A stretch of DNA of 64,000 nucleotides, taken from Phymorhynchus buccinoides. Its lineage: Eukaryota; Mollusca; Gastropoda; Neogastropoda; Raphitomidae. Made by a program: the position numbers and the translations under genes. Numbering within the stretch: the first letter of the stretch is position 1; each line of letters opens with the position of its first letter. The stretch lies in contig CM065710.1 of the NCBI GenBank assembly GCA_017654935.2, forward strand, positions 7,077,956 to 7,141,955. Direction: 5' to 3'. The notes beneath the pieces were generated by a model, which worked only from the letters and a program-made list of their open reading frames with translations, did not search any database and was not told where the DNA came from. Below, one piece after another: positions 59,501 through 64,000 of the stretch.

Positions 59501-61177
59501 TTTTCTGTTTGCTTTGAGTCCTCTGTGCAATGTTTTGACCTTGTTATAAATCCTTATTCTGTTTGCCTAAAATACGTTTTTGTGATTCCCACCCCCACCA
59601 CCCACCCCCACCCCACCCCACACACCACACCCACACCCCCACCACCCACCCTCACTCCACCCACCACCACCACCCACCCCCCACCCCACCCCTAAAAAGT
59701 GAAATGCTTTTACCTGTACATTATTTCTGTTTATTGTCAGTACCCATGTGTAATTTCTCATGAAGCAATAAAGTTCTTGTGCGTTCCCAGGCCATATGGC
59801 CATAATGGGTAAGGTACGTATATGTCCAGTTTTCAGTTTTGACTGGTCTCCCCGCTGCGTACAGCTGACACATTCCGATTTCGGAGGAGCTCAAAGGAGA
59901 GACACATTATTTGGAAGATTTTTTTTTTTAAAAGGCAGGAGAATGGGGCCAATAAGTCAGAAAGACAGAAAGCAAAAGGAAAAGGCAGAGTCAAAGAGAG
60001 TGGCAGATTAGAGGAAGTTACAAGCACAGAACTTCCAGAAGGTGGGGGAACTATTTTTGCAAAAGACCCCCCGGTATCCCCATGGGGAGGATGAATCAAC
60101 AAAGTTCACTTGAAATAAAAGTTGCATAGACTTTAACCCATTCGCATCGCAATGATTTTGAATTATTAAAAAAACTCACAAATCACTCCAGCCATACACA
60201 TAAACAAAGCATACATAAACAAAAGTAGAAATGAAAGAAGATGACAGGTTTTTACTTTAGTTTTACTTTTAGACATAGGGAAGTGGTAGATCAGACTTTT
60301 TTTTATATATAGACTTTATATAGAAAAACTCTACACCGATTGGCTTCCCCCACAACAAACCACTACAAAAGCAAAATCAGAGGCAAAATTGTGGTCTAAG
60401 GGAGCGAAGCGAGTTTAGAAGTGACCAAGGTATGGTGTGCACACAGATTTACTTCCCTTGAAGCAAATGCATCAAATTGACAGCTATCTATTAATTCCGG
60501 ACATATATATGTCCGGAACGACTTGAATGAGTTAAAGTAGAAATATCATATCATATCATATCAGTTTAGGCTCTGTAGGCTTTTGAAGCCTTTTGCCCTC
60601 TAGATATTTTTACATATGTAGCATAAATTTATATTTTCTTTTTGCCCGTGAATTACTTTGGCTATTGTGTATTGGTTTTAAATTTTTTATATTTTTTTTA
60701 GTATTAATTTTTTGGTCAATGTGATATTTTAATTTCTGGTTGCCGTGCCGACAGTGTTCTGGAGGTGGCATGGAACTGCCTGCGGGGAGAGCTGGACTCG
60801 TGCCGCCAGGCGCACGACGATGCGGGCCTGTTCTTCCAGCAACACGCCGAGGAGACCAAGAGATTCTGCAAGGAGGTCACCGCCCGCAGGGAGATGGTAA
60901 GCACTGGGGCGTAAACAGCGAACGGAAAGGCTGAGAATACATCTTTTGTGTGAGGGAGCAGGTTGCTGGGAATGGGGAAGACTCAAAGGTGAAAATTTGG
61001 CTTTGTGTGTTAACCTAATAATTTTGTTCATACTGTCATGGATGCTCCTCGCTGGGTGTCCTGAATTGCAGGATTTTTAAATTGCCTAGAGCCGGCGTTG
61101 CCGGATTATGAGAATTTGAGAAGCAACGATTTTCTTACACACGCACACGCACGCACATCACACGCACACACACACGC

Positions 61178-61225
<48 letters not shown>

Positions 61226-61922
61226 ACACACACACACACGCACAACACACAAACTTGTACAATAAAAAGGGCCTATATAAGCATTTGCTATATTCAAAGG
61301 AATGTACCACTTGTACTACTACTAGTCTAGAGGGGTGAAAAAAAGAGCAGTAAATGTGTGTGCGCGCGCTGCTCCTGCACTCCGCCGGGGCCGCCCCCTT
61401 GCAGGGTTTTTGAAATTTCCCAGGAGAAGCCATGTATGCGCCTAACTAAGAAATAGTTAGGCCCAGCAAGTCCGACTTCGGCTGGAGGAAATGTGTTTGA
61501 AAGTGTTTCGTGAAAAAAGGCAAGGAGAACGGATGGACCAGTAAAGGCAGAAAGATAGTAGATGACAGTAAGCAAAAGGGAAAAGGCAGAGTCAAAGAGA
61601 GTGACAGATTAGAGGAAGCTACAAGCACAGAACTTCCAGAAGGTGGGGGAACTATTTATGCAAAAGACCCCCCGGTATCCCCACGGGGGACGAAACCATT
61701 TTTAATTCACCACTTCAGGATTGGGAAGATGCGGAGAACATTGAAGCGTGTCGTTTCAAGATTGAGAGAATGTTTTACTTTCACCCAAGTTCAGGTATTC
61801 CAGGATTTTCTAGAAGCACCCGTGTGCACACATTTTTCGTTGTTGTTGGTCTGTCTCAGGTTGAAGAGCGTTTGAAGAGGACTCACAACCAGAAACTGAC
61901 GCAGCACAAGAACATGATGTCT
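56466..61922 (+). CDS. Second, inverted copy of the PSTPIP-like F-BAR gene (5' exons, partial)
   Basis: Four exons repeat exons A-D on the plus strand: 56466-56566, 58188-58262, 60755-60896 and 61860-61922. Splice sites and the encoded peptides are the same as in the left copy, and the reading frame is open throughout. The gene runs off the right edge of the window before exon E. Introns carry the same transposons in the same order. Because coding sequence is unchanged while introns differ by indels, both copies could be alleles of one locus or a recent paralog pair. Confidence 0.85.
56620..56690 (+). pseudogene. Partial duplicate of exon A, right-arm copy
   Basis: It repeats 'gcgatcttctctccaa' through 'gatctggcag' with the same substitutions and 2-nt deletion as 31412-31482. 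Confidence 0.75.
56806..57619. mobile_element. hAT-like element CAGACCTGTTTACC, right-arm copy
   Basis: AATGTC duplicated at 56800-56805 and 57620-57625. Mirror of 30494-31297. Confidence 0.82.
57664..58148. mobile_element. Fold-back element, right-arm copy
   Basis: Mirror of 29951-30448 with small indels. It ends about 40 bp before exon B. Confidence 0.8.
58188..58262 (+). CDS. F-BAR exon B, right-arm copy
   Basis: Acceptor 'tttccag|g', donor 'GG|gtcagtg'. The peptide is identical to the left-arm exon B. Confidence 0.85.
58640..58825. repeat. Dispersed repeat, right-arm copy of 29265-29460
   Basis: Same ordered blocks. A short deletion near 58745. Confidence 0.6.
58845..58945. repeat. (CTA)n microsatellite
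   Basis: Mirror of 29154-29258. Confidence 0.92.
59166..59338. mobile_element. hAT-like MITE CAGGCATGGGAATTGTC, right-arm copy
   Basis: Mirror of 28749-28933. Confidence 0.8.
59585..59695. repeat. C/A-rich tract (CCCCACC)n
   Basis: Mirror of 28386-28500, shorter by a few units. Confidence 0.9.
59855..60090 (+). repeat. Dispersed repeat 'taactaag...ggtatcccc', right-arm copy
   Basis: Mirror of 28002-28215. Confidence 0.62.
60755..60896 (+). CDS. F-BAR exon C, right-arm copy
   Basis: Acceptor 'gccgacag', donor 'GAGATG|gtaagc'. The peptide is identical to left-arm exon C. Confidence 0.88.
61137..61252. repeat. (CA)n microsatellite, right arm
   Basis: More interrupted than its mirror at 26829-26948. 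Confidence 0.93.
61438..61690 (+). repeat. Dispersed repeat 'taactaag...ggtatcccc', right-arm copy
   Basis: Mirror of 26397-26649. Confidence 0.65.
61860..61922 (+). CDS. F-BAR exon D, right-arm copy
   Basis: Acceptor 'ctgtctcag', donor 'TCT|gtaagtg'. The peptide is identical to left-arm exon D. It is followed at once by the GA tract. Confidence 0.85.
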
Positions 61923-61924
61923 GT

Positions 61925-62024
61925 AAGTGTGAGAGAGAGACAGAGACAGAGAGAGAGAGAGACAGAGAGAGAATGAAAGATAGAGAGAGAATGAAAGATA
62001 GAGAGAGTGAGAGAAGAGACAGAA

Positions 62025-62062
<38 letters not shown>

Positions 62063-62770
62063 CGAGAGAGAGAGAGATAGCGAGAGAGAGAGAGAGTGAG
62101 AAAGAGAGAGAGAGAGATAGAGAGCGAGAGAGAGAGCGAGCGAAAGAGAGAGAGAGCGAGAGGTAGAGAGAGAGAAAGAGAGAGAGAGCGAGAGAGAGAG
62201 AGAGAGCCAGAAAGAGAGAGAGCGAGAAAGAGAGCTTGAGAGAGAGAGCCAGAAAGAGAGAGAGCAAAAGAGAGAGAGCTAGAAAGAGAGAGAGTGAGAA
62301 AGAGAGAGCGAGCGGAAGAAATAGAGATAATGAAAGAGAGAGAGAGAGCCAGAAAGAGAGAGAGCAAAAGAGAGAGAGATCGAGAAAGAGAGAGAGCGAG
62401 AAAGATGGAAAAAGAGGGAGAGCGAAAGAGAGAGAGCAAAAGAGAGAGAGAAAGAGAGAGCGAAAATAGAGAGAGTGAGAGAGCAGAGAGAGAGCGAAAG
62501 AGAGAGAGAGAGAGAGAGCGAAAGAGAGAGAGAGAGAGCGAAAGAGAGAGAGAGAGAGAGCGATTAGAGAGAGAGAGAGAGAGGGATAAAGAGAGAGAGA
62601 GAGAGAGAGCGAAAGAGAGAGAGAGAGAGAGAGAGAGCGAAAGAGAGAGAGAGAGAGCGAAAAAGAGAGAGAGAGAGAGCGATTAAGAGAGAGAGGAGAG
62701 AGGGATAAAGAGAGAGAGAGAGAGAGAGCGAAAGAGAGAGATGGACAGAAGCAGAGAGAGAGACATGAAC
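61925..62770. repeat. Long imperfect (GA)n tract
   Basis: Mirror of 25302-26158, starting 3 bp after exon D's end. Arg/Glu-rich frames are artefacts. Confidence 0.97.
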
Positions 62771-62807
62771 ACATGTAAGCGCAGCAGCCAAAGATCACAA
62801 TTACTGT

Positions 62808-62905
62808 ATTTTACGGACTATAAGGTGATACTTTTTTTCCCCCCCAGACGAAAGACCCCTGCGTCCTATGATACGACTGATAATATAGTAAGAAACTATA
62901 ACAAT
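62808..62905. mobile_element. 'tataaggcgc'-type MITE remnant, right arm
   Basis: Mirror of 25160-25266. Confidence 0.6.
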
Positions 62906-62924
62906 ATCTGAATTTTGTGTTAAT

Positions 62925-63147
62925 CCCCTTGACTGCCAGAGAAAATTAAAGAAAAAAATCATTGGGCAAATCATGACATGAAAAAGACAACTGATAGAGC
63001 CAATCTGAGAAAATGGTCTGGGGATATTACTCTCTTGATTATGTTAGAGCAAAAGCCAGCATATCAGGGTTATTCCTCTTCATCTGATGACATCATCAGT
63101 GATGTCATCAGGTCAGTACGTAATACGTTGGTGGCAGTCAAGGGGTT
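62925..63147. mobile_element. piggyBac-like MITE, second family, right arm
   Basis: Mirror of 24927-25152. Confidence 0.72.
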
Positions 63148-63260
63148 AAATTTGGGGGATCAATCAACATGGATGCTCCTGCTTGCAGGGTGTCCTGAAG
63201 TTCAGGATTTTTTTTATTACCTGGAGCCGGCATCGCCGGATTATGAGAATTTGAGAAGCA
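63148..63260. repeat. Dispersed repeat, right-arm copy of 24812-24926
   Basis: 'ggatgctcctgcttgcaggg' to 'ggattatgagaatttgagaa'. Confidence 0.6.
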
Positions 63261-63629
63261 GCTAATTTCCTATTTATAAACGTGTTTTTTTTTGTCGGTT
63301 TCTCTCATGTGGAGAACATAAAAGAAAATAATACAGATACATGCCTTTACCAGGAGCTTTGTATTTTTAGGATTAAGTCCAGTTGTTAACTGGGCGGCCC
63401 CTGGACCCCTGCCTTGCAGCATGATTTTTGAAATTTCCCAGGAGCACCCATCAATCAGTCAATCAATCAATCAATCAATCAATAACTTGAATGATCCCTG
63501 AGAAAATTACAAAGCACATTCACAGGCTCGATAAGCAAACAATACTAAAACATACATTATATATATGTAACTCGAACATGACTTATAGTCCGAAACAAAT
63601 ATGGTACGTTAACTTGCGTTTTGGGGGAA

Positions 63630-64000
63630 TCCTCAGGACCCCCAATCATCCTGCAAAACAAGGGGTCCCAGGGACTCCTTCACTTACAGTATAGAGGGTC
63701 CTAGAGGTGGGATAGAGGGTCCCAGTGGCATTGTGAATGCTCAGGGCTCCCAATCGTCCCGCAAAACAAGGGGTCCCAGGGACTCCTTCACTTACAGTAT
63801 AGAGGGTCCTAGAGGTGGGATAGAGGGTCCCAGTGGCATTGTGAATGCTCAGGGCTCCCAATCGTCCCGCAAAACAAGGGGTCCCAGGGACTCCTTCACT
63901 TACAGTATAGAGGGTCCCAGTGGCATTGTGAATGCTCAGGGCTCCCAATCATCCTGCAAAACAAGGGGTCCCAGGGACTCCTTCACTTACAGTATAGAGG
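63630..64000. repeat. Satellite array from hAT-like MITE, right arm, cut by window edge
   Basis: Head-to-tail units of about 88-109 bp with 'ggtcccagtggcattgtgaa'. Mirror of the end of 23466-24430. Confidence 0.9.

Larger units (their letters stand above)
45729..64000. repeat. Right arm of large imperfect inverted duplication
   Basis: This is the mirror of the left arm. It differs by substitutions, short indels, a 46-nt pyrimidine insertion at about 54088-54133, and private segments at about 46.4-47.88 kb and 48.18-48.65 kb. The part near the centre (about 48.7-49.4 kb) shows many single-base deletions against the left arm. Confidence 0.92.

Overview
This is eukaryotic, mostly non-coding DNA: split exons with GT/AG boundaries, dense microsatellites, many small transposons, two N gaps (6983-7492 and 42457-42956) and almost no long real ORF. 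The tRNA-derived SINEs here share a core (a 'gagagcgcgtcgc' block, a 'gggacctcgg' block, then a tRNA-like head) that I associate with gastropod molluscs. I therefore infer a marine snail or close relative, with moderate confidence and no database check.

The one gene I can reconstruct is a PSTPIP-like F-BAR protein (PSTPIP1/2 family) on the minus strand. Its exons run from 31636 down to about 8872. Eleven pieces join with compatible splice phases into 1032 nt (344 codons with the stop). They cover the F-BAR domain, the conserved 'APVxYQNYYD' segment and a Pro/Gln-rich tail. The initiating exon was not found and there is no SH3 domain, so the layout resembles PSTPIP2 more than PSTPIP1. The last exon is tentative.

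The dominant structural feature is a large imperfect inverted duplication. The left arm runs from roughly 24 kb to 42.3 kb and the right arm from 45.73 kb to the window end, symmetric about 44.0 kb. A 3.4-kb non-palindromic spacer containing an N gap separates them. The right arm repeats the first four F-BAR exons on the plus strand (56466-61922) and the same transposons in mirror order. The arms differ by substitutions, indels and private segments, so this is either a real duplication or two haplotypes joined head to head by the assembler.

Region by region: 0-9 kb holds piggyBac-like MITEs, a hAT-like MITE, a SINE, a possible signal-peptide exon, the first gap and a tandem repeat of about 137 bp. 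9-24 kb holds the 3' exons of the F-BAR gene with SINEs, nested hAT-like elements and fold-back elements in the introns. 24-42 kb is the left arm (5' exons, long CT and CA tracts, a 5S-U2 chimeric SINE, LINE fragments). 42.3-45.7 kb is the spacer, with one possible terminal exon of an unknown gene. 45.7-64 kb is the right arm.

The most interesting signals are the inverted duplication itself, a SINE-like element fusing a near-complete 5S rRNA to the U2 snRNA 5' end, two different fold-back elements carrying TTAGGG-type repeats at their apex, a satellite array grown from inside a hAT-like MITE, a set of CAG...CTG elements with 6-bp target duplications, and a partial exon duplication next to the first recognised F-BAR exon. 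I saw no convincing new multi-gene system.
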